NCBI GenBank assembly: GCA_934464585.1
Contig: CAKSJY010000005.1
Location: 1-64,000, forward strand
Source of the DNA: an uncultured Eubacteriales bacterium
Lineage (GTDB): Bacteria; Bacillota; Clostridia; Oscillospirales; Acutalibacteraceae
Length of the DNA stretch: 64,000 nucleotides
Direction of reading: 5' to 3'
A model generated the notes under the pieces. That model was not told the DNA's origin and made no database searches. It saw only the letters and a program-made list of their open reading frames with translations. Below are positions 1-8,628 of the stretch, piece by piece. Numbering within the stretch: position 1 is the stretch's first letter; every line of letters begins with the position of its first letter. Made by a program: the position numbers and the translations under genes.

Positions 1-2502
1 AGTAACACCATCAGGTATTTTGATTTCAGTAAGATTCGTACATCTATCAAAAGCTCTTTCACCAATTTTAGTAACACCATCAGGTATTTTGATTTCAGTA
101 AGATTCGTACATCCATCAAAAGCTCTTTCACCAATTTTAGTAACACTATCAGGTATGTTAATTTTAGTAAGATTTTCACATCCATAAAAGGTCTCCTTAT
201 CAATCTCAGTAACACCATCAGGTATTTTGATTTCAGTAAGATTCGTACATCTATCAAAAGCTCTTTCACCAATTTTAGTAACACTATCAGGAATGTCAAT
301 TTTAGTAAGGCTTGGGCAATGCGCAAATGCAAAAGGTTCAATCTTAGTAACACCATCAGGAATTTTAATTTCAGTAAGATTTCTACATTCATAGAAAGCT
401 CCTTCACCAATTTCAGTAACACTATCAGGAATGTCTATTTTAGTAAAGCTTGAGCAACCACTAAATGTACCCTTTCCAATCTTAGTAACACCATCAGGTA
501 TTTTAGTAAGACTTGAGCAACCTGCAAAGGTATAGTCGCCTATTCCAGTAACACTATCAGGAATTTTAATTTCAGTAAGACTTGAGCATCTTGTAAAGGT
601 ATAGTTACCTATTTCAGTAACACTATCAGGAATATCTATTTTAGTAAGATTTGTACATCCATCAAAAGCTCCTTCACCAATTTCAGTAACACTATCAGGA
701 ATGTCTATTTTAGTAAGTCTTGAGCAACCACTAAATGTACCCTTTCCAATCTTAGTAACACCATTAGGAATTTTGATTTCAGTAAGGCTTTGACACCAAC
801 CAAAAGCTCTTTCACCAATTTCAGTAACACCATTAGGAATTTTGATTTCAGTAAGGCTTTGGCACCAACCAAAAGCTCTTTCACCAATTTCAGTAACACC
901 ATCAGGTATATTAATTTTAGAAAGATTCGTACATCCATCAAAAGTTCTTTCGCCAATTTCAGTAACACCATTAGGAATTTTGATTTCAGTAAGGCTTTTG
1001 CACCAACCAAAAGCTCTTGCGCCAATTTCAGTAACACCATTAGGAATTTTGATTTCGGTAAGACTTGAACATTCTTCAAAGGTTCCGTACCCTATTCTAG
1101 TAACACCATCAGGTATATTAATTTTAGAAAGATTTGTACATCCATCAAAAGCTCCTTCACCAATTTCAGTAACACTATCAGGAATGTCTATTTTAGTAAG
1201 TCTTGAGCACTTACAAAATGCCATTTTACCAATTTCAGTAATACCCTCAGGGATTTCAACTCTACTAAGCTCAGAGTACTCCTCAAAGGAATAATCCTCT
1301 ATTTTCATGGATGTACCAGTCAACTTAACATTCATAAATTTTTTTATAGTCTTATATACGATGGGTACTAATCCGATAGGTATTGTTATCGTACCAAATT
1401 TTGGACAATCGTCAAATGCAAGTTCGTGAATTTCGTTAACACTATCAGGAATGTCAATTTTAGTAAGTCTTGAGCAATCACTAAATGTATCCCTTCCAAT
1501 CTTAGTAACACCATCAGGAATTTTAATTTCAGTAAGATTTCTACATTTATAGAAAGCTCCTTCACCAATTTCAGTAACACCATTAGGAATTTTGATTTCG
1601 GTAAGATTCGTACATCCATCAAAAGCTCTTGCGCCAATTTCAGTAACACCATTAGGAATTTTGATTTCGGTAAGACTTGAACATTCTTTAAAGGTTCCGT
1701 ACCCTATTCTAGTAACACCATCAGGTATATTAATTTCAGAAAGATTCGTACATCCATCAAAAGCTCCTTCACCAATTTCAGTAACACCATCAGGTATTTT
1801 GATTTCAGTAAGATTCGTACATCCATCAAAAGCTCTTTCACCAATTTTAGTGACATTATTAAGAATGTTTATTTTAGTAAGACTTTTACACCCAACAAAT
1901 GTAATTGGAGCAATTTTAGTAACTTTATTAGGAATACTTACTTCTCTAAGATTTTCACAACCTTCAAAAGCCCCTTTACCGATCTCCTCAACACTATCAG
2001 GAATATCAATTCCAGTAAGTTTCCAGCAATTCTCAAAGGCATACCTACCGATTTCATTAATGTCTCCTAGTATTCTTATTTTTTCTAAGTTTCTAAATTG
2101 CGCAAACGCAAAATTACCAATCGATGTTACAGATTTAGGTATAGTAATTTCTTTTGCATTTTTATTCATGAATACGCCTTCTGATGCCCTGTCCAATGAA
2201 CGTGCAGAAGATGCATGATTAATTATTGTACGACTATTTTCATCTTGATAAATTGATGCATAGATTGGAGTCATACCATAACGCGCACCTACTTTACCAC
2301 CTTTAAGTCGTGGTACTATATCTTTATCATTATTAAAATTTTCAAGATATTTTACCTTATCAATACTATTTTCAAACGCACCAGCTTTTGAAGCCATAAA
2401 AGGTTTTAACAATGACAAATTAAAATTGAAAACTTTATTAAATTCTTGTTGATTTATAGAACTGAATAGTTTAGCCTTTCTCCCAAATTTTTCACCAAAC
2501 AT
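1..2502 (-). CDS. BspA-type leucine-rich-repeat protein, 3' end outside window
   Basis: The minus-strand frame is open from an ATG at 2502, preceded by AAGGAG eight bases away, to the window edge, giving 834 codons without a stop. After about 120 non-repetitive residues the protein becomes some 30 tandem copies of a 23-residue BspA/LRR_5 unit (pattern IGERAFDGCTNLTEIKIP then DGVTK). One unit near 500 is two codons short; another near 1300-1400 is divergent. The family forms curved solenoids used for binding or adhesion. The N-terminus (MFGEKFGRKAKLF...) has no visible signal peptide, so the protein is either cytosolic, exported by an unusual route, or exported with help from something in the unseen C-terminus. 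Ligand unknown. The family call is firm; the role is not. Confidence 0.85.
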   Translation of the reverse strand, partial: MFGEKFGRKAKLFSSINQQEFNKVFNFNLSLLKPFMASKAGAFENSIDKVKYLENFNNDKDIVPRLKGGKVGARYGMTPIYASIYQDENSRTIINHASSARSLDRASEGVFMNKNAKEITIPKSVTSIGNFAFAQFRNLEKIRILGDINEIGRYAFENCWKLTGIDIPDSVEEIGKGAFEGCENLREVSIPNKVTKIAPITFVGCKSLTKINILNNVTKIGERAFDGCTNLTEIKIPDGVTEIGEGAFDGCTNLSEINIPDGVTRIGYGTFKECSSLTEIKIPNGVTEIGARAFDGCTNLTEIKIPNGVTEIGEGAFYKCRNLTEIKIPDGVTKIGRDTFSDCSRLTKIDIPDSVNEIHELAFDDCPKFGTITIPIGLVPIVYKTIKKFMNVKLTGTSMKIEDYSFEEYSELSRVEIPEGITEIGKMAFCKCSRLTKIDIPDSVTEIGEGAFDGCTNLSKINIPDGVTRIGYGTFEECSSLTEIKIPNGVTEIGARAFGWCKSLTEIKIPNGVTEIGERTFDGCTNLSKINIPDGVTEIGERAFGWCQSLTEIKIPNGVTEIGERAFGWCQSLTEIKIPNGVTKIGKGTFSGCSRLTKIDIPDSVTEIGEGAFDGCTNLTKIDIPDSVTEIGNYTFTRCSSLTEIKIPDSVTGIGDYTFAGCSSLTKIPDGVTKIGKGTFSGCSSFTKIDIPDSVTEIGEGAFYECRNLTEIKIPDGVTKIEPFAFAHCPSLTKIDIPDSVTKIGERAFDRCTNLTEIKIPDGVTEIDKETFYGCENLTKINIPDSVTKIGERAFDGCTNLTEIKIPDGVTKIGERAFDRCTNLTEIKIPDGVT

Positions 2503-2660
2503 ATCGCCAACTCCTTTTTATTTAAAATAAAAAAACACCAGAGTAATACTTAAACACAAACCATCTATCTTGTTTCAATACTATCACCAAAATCAAATAA
2601 TATATTTTTGTTAAGATAGTTTATATTAGTTATTGTAGATTGGAAACTATTAAAATTCAT

Positions 2661-2693
2661 AAAGGCATCACTGTCGATCTCAGTGATGCCTTT
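2661..2693 (-). terminator. Intrinsic terminator downstream of ssrA
   Basis: A perfect 13-bp inverted repeat (AAAGGCATCACTG / CAGTGATGCCTTT) with a 7-base loop lies 67 bases beyond the tmRNA 3' end. It is followed on the minus strand by a U-rich stretch. It separates ssrA from the leucine-rich-repeat gene. Confidence 0.75.
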
Positions 2694-2759
2694 AGTACTA
2701 ACTATTTATTGAAGATTTTTAAGATCTTTAAGTGCTATTTTTCAAATTGATTTTATGTA

Positions 2760-3107
2760 TGGTGGAGGCGAGGGGAGTCGAACCCCTGTCCGAAAATTGC
2801 TTATCCGGGCTTTCTACGAGTGTAGTTATTGCTTTAAGTTTCCCCTCTTATTCCGCCCAATAACAGGCTAAATAATCAGGTAGCTTCAAATTCATGATAA
2901 AGGGCGAAGCAACTCTTTATTCACGTTCACTGCTAATCGACGCCTTTGAAAAGCCGCAGTACTCTAAACAAAGACGACAGCCTAGTTAGGCTGCGTACGC
3001 AACTTGATTGTTGTCGTTTAATTTAAAAAGTTAGGGTTTATAAAGCGTGCCCCAAACGCTACTCGCTTACCAGAACTTACAATCTCCGTCGAAGCCATTA
3101 CGCCCCC
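2760..3107 (-). ncRNA. ssrA: Transfer-messenger RNA (tmRNA)
   Basis: tmRNA rescues stalled ribosomes together with SmpB by adding a degradation tag. The 5' end GGGGGCG (3101-3107) pairs over seven positions with the 3' CGCCTCC, which is followed by an encoded ACCA ending at 2760. The TPsiC arm (GGGGTTCGACTCCCC) is intact at the 3' end and the 5' part has the tRNA-like GGCTTCGACGG. The tag reading frame ends NDNNQVAYAA then TAA (about 2985-3018), a typical hydrophobic AA terminus for ClpXP-type recognition. The exact resume codon is uncertain by one or two codons. The gene lies 16 bases downstream of smpB on the same strand. Confidence 0.96.
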
Positions 3108-3123
3108 AGGTATTAATTTAAAT

Positions 3124-3588
3124 TCAGCGTTGCATTTCCTTTAACGCTCTACTAATATTGCGATTAGCATCTCTCTTAGCTATATCCTGCCTTTTATCAT
3201 ATAATTTTTTACCTTTACATAATCCTACATCGACTTTAACCTTAGATCCTTTAAAATATATTGAAAGAGGTATAAGAGAACAACCTTCTTGTTTTACTTT
3301 ACCATATAATTTAAGTATCTCTTTTTTATGCATTAGAAGACGCCTTACTCTTAATGGGTCTTTATTGAATATATTTCCCTGCTCGTATGCACTAATATGC
3401 ATTCCATTTATAAACATTTCTCCGTCAACAACAGAACACCAAGCATCCTTCAAGTTAACCCTTCCCTGACGTAAAGATTTCACCTCAGTACCAACAAGTT
3501 CTATTCCCGCTTCATAATGTTCTAATACATAATAATCGTGAAATGCTTTTTTATTTTGAGATATCGTTTTAAAATTTATATTTGTCAT
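3124..3588 (-). CDS. smpB: SsrA-binding protein SmpB
   Basis: SmpB binds tmRNA and brings it to stalled ribosomes for trans-translation. The 154-residue product has the family hallmarks [20 protein letters not shown] near the N-terminus, [13 protein letters not shown], and the basic C-terminal tail ([14 protein letters not shown]) that enters the mRNA channel. The start is the ATG at 3588 (MTNINFK) with AGGAG ten bases upstream; a TTG seven codons earlier lacks a Shine-Dalgarno sequence. It sits directly upstream of ssrA, a common pairing. Confidence 0.97.
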   Translation of the reverse strand: MTNINFKTISQNKKAFHDYYVLEHYEAGIELVGTEVKSLRQGRVNLKDAWCSVVDGEMFINGMHISAYEQGNIFNKDPLRVRRLLMHKKEILKLYGKVKQEGCSLIPLSIYFKGSKVKVDVGLCKGKKLYDKRQDIAKRDANRNISRALKEMQR

Positions 3589-3784
3589 TTTCAATATACT
3601 CCTATTCAATACATAAATATATTAACACATAAAGCTAAACAATTCAATAGTTCTACATACAATAATTACGTGTATTGATAAATTTTATCTTTCCTCTACA
3701 ACAATAAATCTATTTATTTTACTAACCCATAAATTATCCAATAATTTTTGATAATTATCAACAATATTCACCAGGTAAAAACGC

Positions 3785-3812
3785 TTGACTTTTTATTTAA
3801 ATATGCTATTAT
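3785..3812 (+). promoter_or_regulatory. Sigma-A-type promoter of the pseudouridine operon
   Basis: TTGACT (3785-3790), a 16-base spacer and TATTAT (3807-3812) lie about 50 bases before the kinase start codon. Confidence 0.6.
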
Positions 3813-3864
3813 ATAAACATAGTGCATTTGAAATAAGCAAATATTTAAAGGAGCATTTATAAGT

Positions 3865-4965
3865 ATGACTAAAAGAGAAGAAGAAATTTTATCTTGGATC
3901 GAAGAGAATCCATTGATTTCTCAGCAGGAAATTGCTAAAAGAGCTAACATAACCCGATCCTCTGTCGGAGTGCATATATCAAATCTTATGAAAAAGGGAT
4001 TAATCCAAGGAAAGGGTTACATTATTACAAAAGACCCATATATCACTGTAATTGGTGGGGCTAATTTGGATATTTTCGGATACCCCAAAAATAAATTAAT
4101 AGAAAAGGATTCTAATATAGGAAAAGTCCAATATAATTATGGTGGTGTTGGAAGAAATATTTCTCATTGTCTTAAACTTTTAGGAAAAAATGTAAAACTC
4201 ATAACTGCCTTCGGTGGTGATTCCTCATCTGAAGATCTAAAAAACAATTGTAGAGATTTATCTATAGATATTAATGAGTCTTTAACAATTAAAGATGCTC
4301 ATGCCTCAACTTATATATCTATTGCAGATGAAGAAGGCGACATGGTAGAAGCTATTTCAGACATGGAAATTTACGAAAACATTACTCCACTATTTATATC
4401 GTCTAAACTTGATATTATTAACCATTCAAGTGTATGCGCTATTGATACTAATATTCCACAAAAGACTATCGAGTATATTGCAAATAACACTATCGCACCT
4501 ATATTTGTAGATACTGTTTCAGCAACTAAATCAAAGAAAATATTAAATATACTCGGGAAAATTCACACAATAAAGCCAAACAAAATAGAAGCCGAATTCT
4601 TAACCGGTGTTGAGATTACCGACAATAGCTCACTAAGAAAGGCTGCATATAAACTATTATCATTTGGTATCAAAAAAGTCTTTATTTCCTTAGGCAGTAA
4701 GGGTGTATTTTTCGCAGATAAATATAATTGTATGCTAGTCCCCCCTATCCCTGCTAAAATTGTTAACACAACCGGAGCAGGCGATTGTTTTATGGCTGCT
4801 TTGATATGGGCATATGATCATGGATATACCACCCAACAAATGGCTTTAGCTGGTTCTGTATGTTCATCAATATGTGTTGAAGATACAAACACCGTAAGCC
4901 CTAAAATATCAGAAAAAACGGTTGCAGAACTATTAGAAAATTCTAACACTGTAAACATGCATTAA
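3865..4965 (+). CDS. psuK: HTH-PfkB family sugar kinase, probable pseudouridine kinase
   Basis: Predicted to phosphorylate pseudouridine to pseudouridine 5'-phosphate for the downstream glycosidase. The 366-residue protein starts with a winged-helix DNA-binding domain (residues 1-55; ISQQEIAKRANITRSSVGVH is the helix-turn-helix). A PfkB/ribokinase domain follows, with the N-terminal GGANLDIFG, the GGVGRN substrate loop and the C-terminal NTTGAGDCF motif carrying the catalytic Asp and anion hole. Kinase specificity is inferred from psuG starting 37 bases downstream. The HTH fusion suggests that it also regulates its own operon. The start has AAAGGAG eleven bases upstream. Confidence 0.85.
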   Translation: MTKREEEILSWIEENPLISQQEIAKRANITRSSVGVHISNLMKKGLIQGKGYIITKDPYITVIGGANLDIFGYPKNKLIEKDSNIGKVQYNYGGVGRNISHCLKLLGKNVKLITAFGGDSSSEDLKNNCRDLSIDINESLTIKDAHASTYISIADEEGDMVEAISDMEIYENITPLFISSKLDIINHSSVCAIDTNIPQKTIEYIANNTIAPIFVDTVSATKSKKILNILGKIHTIKPNKIEAEFLTGVEITDNSSLRKAAYKLLSFGIKKVFISLGSKGVFFADKYNCMLVPPIPAKIVNTTGAGDCFMAALIWAYDHGYTTQQMALAGSVCSSICVEDTNTVSPKISEKTVAELLENSNTVNMH

Positions 4966-5002
4966 AATAGATTTAAAAGAATAATATTTAAGGAGTTTTA
5001 AA

Positions 5003-5926
5003 ATGGAAAATTTAAACAAATATTTGGAGATTTCTAAAGAAGTAAGAGAAGCATTAGCAAATAACAAACCTGTTATTGCACTTGAATCCACAATTATCTC
5101 TCATGGAATGCCTTATCCTAAAAATGCAGAAACAGCATTAAACGTAGAAAAAATAATTAGAGAAAACAATGCCGTACCTGCAACAATAGCTATTATAAAC
5201 GGAAAGCTAAAGGTTGGACTTAGCGAAGAAGAAATAAACTACCTAGGTAAAAAAGGTCTTGCAGTTACAAAAGCAAGTCGTAGAGATATACCTGTATTAA
5301 TCGCTAAAAAAGAAGACGGTGCAACTACTGTTGCTGCAACAATGATCATAGCTAACTTAGCCGGAATAAAAATATTCGCAACAGGCGGAATTGGTGGAGT
5401 TCATAGAGGTGCTGAAACAACTATGGATATATCTGCTGATTTGGAAGAACTTTCCCAAACACCTGTTATGGTCGTTTGCGCCGGAGCAAAATCAATCTTG
5501 GATCTTGGCTTAACTATGGAATATTTAGAGACAAAAGGCGTTTCTGTTTTAGGATATAAAACTGATACACTACCTGCATTCTATACTATTAAAAGTAATT
5601 TTAAAGTTGATTATAGAATTGACACACCAAAAGAAATCGCTCAAATATACAGTGCAAAAGAAGCTCTTGAATTTAAAGGCGGTATGCTTGTAACAAACCC
5701 AATTCCTGAAGAATATGCTATGGATTATGACTATATTACAAAGTCTATCGATGAAGCTATAGATGAAGCTAACAAACTTGGTATTAAAGGAAAAGAAACT
5801 ACTCCGTTCTTGCTTGACAAAATTCAAAAAATAACAAAAGGCAAAAGTCTTGAATCTAACATACAACTTGTATACAATAATGCAAGATTAGCATCTAAAA
5901 TTGCTTGTGAACTATCTCAAATGTAA
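5003..5926 (+). CDS. psuG: Pseudouridine-5'-phosphate glycosidase
   Basis: PsuG reversibly cleaves the C-C glycosidic bond of pseudouridine 5'-phosphate, giving uracil and ribose 5-phosphate. The 307-residue product has the family's usual length and motifs: ALESTIISHGMPYP near residue 27, KASRRDIP, DGATTVAATM, FATGGIGGVHRGAETTMDIS, and AGAKSILDLGLTMEYLET. AAGGAG precedes the ATG. It is the second gene of a two-gene salvage operon with the HTH-kinase and is closed by a hairpin at 5939-5966. Confidence 0.96.
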   Translation: MENLNKYLEISKEVREALANNKPVIALESTIISHGMPYPKNAETALNVEKIIRENNAVPATIAIINGKLKVGLSEEEINYLGKKGLAVTKASRRDIPVLIAKKEDGATTVAATMIIANLAGIKIFATGGIGGVHRGAETTMDISADLEELSQTPVMVVCAGAKSILDLGLTMEYLETKGVSVLGYKTDTLPAFYTIKSNFKVDYRIDTPKEIAQIYSAKEALEFKGGMLVTNPIPEEYAMDYDYITKSIDEAIDEANKLGIKGKETTPFLLDKIQKITKGKSLESNIQLVYNNARLASKIACELSQM

Positions 5927-5938
5927 TTAAATAAACCC

Positions 5939-5966
5939 AAATAAGTCTCGATATCGAGGCTTATTT
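5939..5966 (+). terminator. Intrinsic terminator after psuG
   Basis: AAATAAGTCTCG / CGAGGCTTATTT form a 12-bp stem with one G-U pair and a 4-base loop, followed by TTGCTCTTTT, 13 bases after the psuG stop. Confidence 0.7.
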
Positions 5967-6005
5967 GCTCTTTTGATAAAGCAAAATATATATTTATTTC
6001 TATTG

Positions 6006-6034
6006 TTGAAAAAAGAAATTTTATATTGTATAAT
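6006..6034 (+). promoter_or_regulatory. Promoter of pgi
   Basis: TTGAAA (6006-6011), exactly 17 bases, then TATAAT (6029-6034). Transcription would begin near 6041. This excludes the in-frame upstream ATG at 6026 and supports the pgi start at 6071. Confidence 0.75.
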
Positions 6035-6070
6035 ATCTATATTGTTACAATAATTAAACAGGAGGACAAA

Positions 6071-7408
6071 ATGGCAGTTCAACTTAATGATAAATACTTA
6101 AAAAAATTTATTTCAGAACAGGAATATCTTGCTATTAATCCACAAATTAAGGCAGCTCATGATTCGTTACACAACGCTTCAGGTTTAGGAAATGACTTTT
6201 TAGGTTGGCTTGACTTGCCGACTAACTACGACAAAGAAGAATTTGCCCGAATCAAACAAGCAGCAAATAAAATTAAATCTAATTCTGATGTTTTTATTGT
6301 AATTGGAATAGGTGGCTCATATCTTGGTGCCAGAGCCGTAATTGAATTTATAAAGTCCAACAATTATAATATGTTAAAAAAAGATACACCAAATATTTAT
6401 TTCGTTGGTAATAGTATAAGTTCTTCCTATTTAAGCGAAATACTTGAGGCATGTGAGGGTAAGGATATCTCAATAAATATGATATCTAAATCAGGTACAA
6501 CAACCGAACCTGCTATTGCATTTAGAGTATTTAGAGAACTCCTTGAAAAAAAATACGGTAAAGAAGAAGCTAATAATAGAATCTATTGCACTACAGATAA
6601 GTCTAAAGGAACCTTAAAACAATTAGCAGATAAAGAAGGCTACGAAACATTTGTAGTTCCTGACAACGTTGGTGGACGTTTTTCCGTACTTACCGCAGTT
6701 GGTTTACTACCTATCGCTGTTGCGGGAATCGATATAGATATGCTTTTATCAGGTGCAAGAGAAGCTCAAAATAAGCTCTCTGATGATAATATAGACAATA
6801 ACGATTGCTATAAATATGCCGCTATTAGAAATATTCTATATAGAAAAGGAAAGTCAACCGAAGTTTTAGTAAGCTATGAGCCATATTTTTCTATGATGGC
6901 AGAATGGTGGAAACAACTTTACGGTGAAAGTGAAGGCAAGGATCAAAAGGGATTATTCCCAGCATCAGTTATATTTTCTACTGATTTACATTCACTTGGT
7001 CAATTTATTCAAGATGGATCAAGAAATTTGTTTGAAACAGTAGTTTTAATCGAAAAGGCAAAGCATGAAATTATTATTAACCACGAAGAAGAAAATCTTG
7101 ATGGTCTAAATTTCTTGGAAGGTAAAAGCATGCAGTTTATAAACAAAAAGGCTTTTGAAGGAACTGTTTTAGCTCATACAGATGGAAATGTTCCGAATAT
7201 TGTTTTGGAAATTCCTGAACCTTCCGAAAAGGAATTAGGATATTTAATTTATTTCTTTGAAAAAGCCTGTGCTATATCCGGATACCTTTTGGCAGTAAAC
7301 CCATTTAATCAGCCAGGTGTTGAAAGCTACAAAAAGAATATGTTCGCTCTACTCGGAAAACCCGGGTATGAAGATAAAAAAGCTGAGCTTGAGTCTAGGC
7401 TTCAGTAA
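6071..7408 (+). CDS. pgi: Glucose-6-phosphate isomerase
   Basis: Interconverts glucose 6-phosphate and fructose 6-phosphate in glycolysis. The 445-residue length matches the short Firmicute form. Visible signatures are [14 protein letters not shown] (sugar-phosphate site), [15 protein letters not shown], the SIS-domain [20 protein letters not shown], and the C-terminal [14 protein letters not shown] with the catalytic Lys. The start at MAVQLNDK was chosen because AGGAGG precedes it at the right distance and it lies downstream of the predicted transcription start. A small P-loop gene follows 38 bases later. Confidence 0.97.
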   Translation: MAVQLNDKYLKKFISEQEYLAINPQIKAAHDSLHNASGLGNDFLGWLDLPTNYDKEEFARIKQAANKIKSNSDVFIVIGIGGSYLGARAVIEFIKSNNYNMLKKDTPNIYFVGNSISSSYLSEILEACEGKDISINMISKSGTTTEPAIAFRVFRELLEKKYGKEEANNRIYCTTDKSKGTLKQLADKEGYETFVVPDNVGGRFSVLTAVGLLPIAVAGIDIDMLLSGAREAQNKLSDDNIDNNDCYKYAAIRNILYRKGKSTEVLVSYEPYFSMMAEWWKQLYGESEGKDQKGLFPASVIFSTDLHSLGQFIQDGSRNLFETVVLIEKAKHEIIINHEEENLDGLNFLEGKSMQFINKKAFEGTVLAHTDGNVPNIVLEIPEPSEKELGYLIYFFEKACAISGYLLAVNPFNQPGVESYKKNMFALLGKPGYEDKKAELESRLQ

Positions 7409-7446
7409 ATTAATTGCCTTTATTGGCTAAGATGGAGGGAATTTAT

Positions 7447-7863
7447 ATGATAACTCTTATTACAGGAAAAAAAGGATCAGGTAAAACTAAGAAATTAATT
7501 GAATTAACAAATGAGGCAGTAAAACAATCAAATGGTAATGTAGTTGTTATCGAAAAGGGGTCAAAGCTTACATATGATATCGGTTATAAAGCAAGATTAA
7601 TAGACACAGACCAATTCGGTATATCTACAGCTGATGTTTTCTATGGTTTCCTTTGTGGAATTTGCGCCGGTAATTATGATGTTACAGACATATTAATAGA
7701 CTCTATGCTTAAAATCTGTAATGATGATTTAGACGCTGTAGCAAAACTAATTCAAAGAATAAAGGTTATCTCCGAAAACACCAAAACAAAATTCGTTATT
7801 TCTATCTCAGCTGACTCAAAGGATATTCCAAATAGTTTGTTAGACATTTGCGAAGTTAAATAA
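7447..7863 (+). CDS. Small P-loop ATP-binding protein, function unknown
   Basis: This 138-residue protein opens with MITLITGKKGSGKTKKLIEL, a clear Walker A motif (GKKGSGKT) after a first beta strand. A candidate Walker B strand (VTDILIDSMLKI) lies near residue 80. There is no transmembrane segment and no further recognisable domain. The start was set at the ATG preceded by GGAGGG, rather than 11 codons upstream. It follows pgi by 38 bases, probably in the same transcript, and ends at a strong hairpin. Compact nucleotide-binding proteins of this kind occur in many Clostridia, but I cannot name a function. Confidence 0.7.
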   Translation: MITLITGKKGSGKTKKLIELTNEAVKQSNGNVVVIEKGSKLTYDIGYKARLIDTDQFGISTADVFYGFLCGICAGNYDVTDILIDSMLKICNDDLDAVAKLIQRIKVISENTKTKFVISISADSKDIPNSLLDICEVK

Positions 7864-7884
7864 CAAATTAAAAACAATGATTTA

Positions 7885-7916
7885 AATAACCTGCTATAAA
7901 AATATAGCAGGTTATT
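7885..7916 (+). terminator. Intrinsic terminator of the pgi transcript
   Basis: AATAACCTGCTATA / TATAGCAGGTTATT form a 14-bp perfect stem with a 4-base loop, followed by ATTTTTTATATTTT. Confidence 0.85.
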
Positions 7917-7983
7917 ATTTTTTATATTTTATAATTCTCATATTAGAAAAACCTCTAACTATTCCTCATACAGAAAAAGTCAA

Positions 7984-8006
7984 AGCCTCCGGGCAAGCCG
8001 GAGGCT
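7984..8006 (-). terminator. Intrinsic terminator of nrdDG
   Basis: AGCCTCCGG / CCGGAGGCT form a GC-rich 9-bp stem with a 5-base loop. Read on the minus strand it is followed by TTTGACTTTTT. It lies about 110 bases beyond the nrdG stop. Confidence 0.75.
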
Positions 8007-8118
8007 GAATATAATTTATAAGGACTTTATTAATTAGAAAACAATTTTATTTGTATAATATACTTATCCACAGTACATAAATTAAAATTCATCAACAAAG
8101 TCGGTGATGATTAGCCGA

Positions 8119-8628
8119 TTAAAATTCTTTTTCTACTGCCATATTTTGAATCAGCGATTGTTTTGGATCTATTACACGCTGATTTTTTGATCCCCTAAAC
8201 TTTATCATCAAGCTTTTTTGTTCCATAATAAACGGGCCATCAACCAAAGTATCTGTTTCATTAAGAAGTTCTTTCCATCCAGGATTAGTGTCTAGTCCAG
8301 CCAAAAGTTGTTCGATAGTATATCCTGTGTAAACTATAACATCAAGATTTTTTTTATGAATTTCCTTTGCAAGCTTAGCAAATATACCTGCCTGTAAAAA
8401 TGGTTCTCCACCGGAAAATGTTACACCTTGAAGCAGTGGATTTTCATCCACTGCTTTTAATATTTTATCAATATTTACCTCATACCCACCTAATAAATCA
8501 TGAGTATCGGGATTATGACAACCATAACAATTATGTTTACAACCTTGGGCAAATACTACCATACGGATACCCGGACCATCTACAATAGATTCCCTAATAA
8601 TACCCGACAAACGAATAGTGTCTTCCAT
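8119..8628 (-). CDS. nrdG: Anaerobic ribonucleotide reductase activating protein
   Basis: A radical SAM enzyme that installs the glycyl radical on NrdD. The 169-residue product carries the CxxxCxxC iron-sulfur motif as GCKHNCYGCHNPDTHD (residues 29-44) and the SAM-binding FSGGEP (near residue 73). Its ATG overlaps the nrdD stop codon (TAATG), so the two are translationally coupled. Length and motifs are standard for the family. Confidence 0.97.
   Translation of the reverse strand: MEDTIRLSGIIRESIVDGPGIRMVVFAQGCKHNCYGCHNPDTHDLLGGYEVNIDKILKAVDENPLLQGVTFSGGEPFLQAGIFAKLAKEIHKKNLDVIVYTGYTIEQLLAGLDTNPGWKELLNETDTLVDGPFIMEQKSLMIKFRGSKNQRVIDPKQSLIQNMAVEKEF

Noticed and set aside
1..2100. Tandem 69-bp repeats as a CRISPR or satellite array
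   Set aside because: Repeats are in frame, encode a known protein repeat, and have no constant repeat plus variable spacer structure.
790..2218. Plus-strand open frames opposite the leucine-rich repeats
   Set aside because: They are antisense shadows of the 69-bp repeats. The minus frame encodes the recognised LRR_5 unit throughout and has a proper start.
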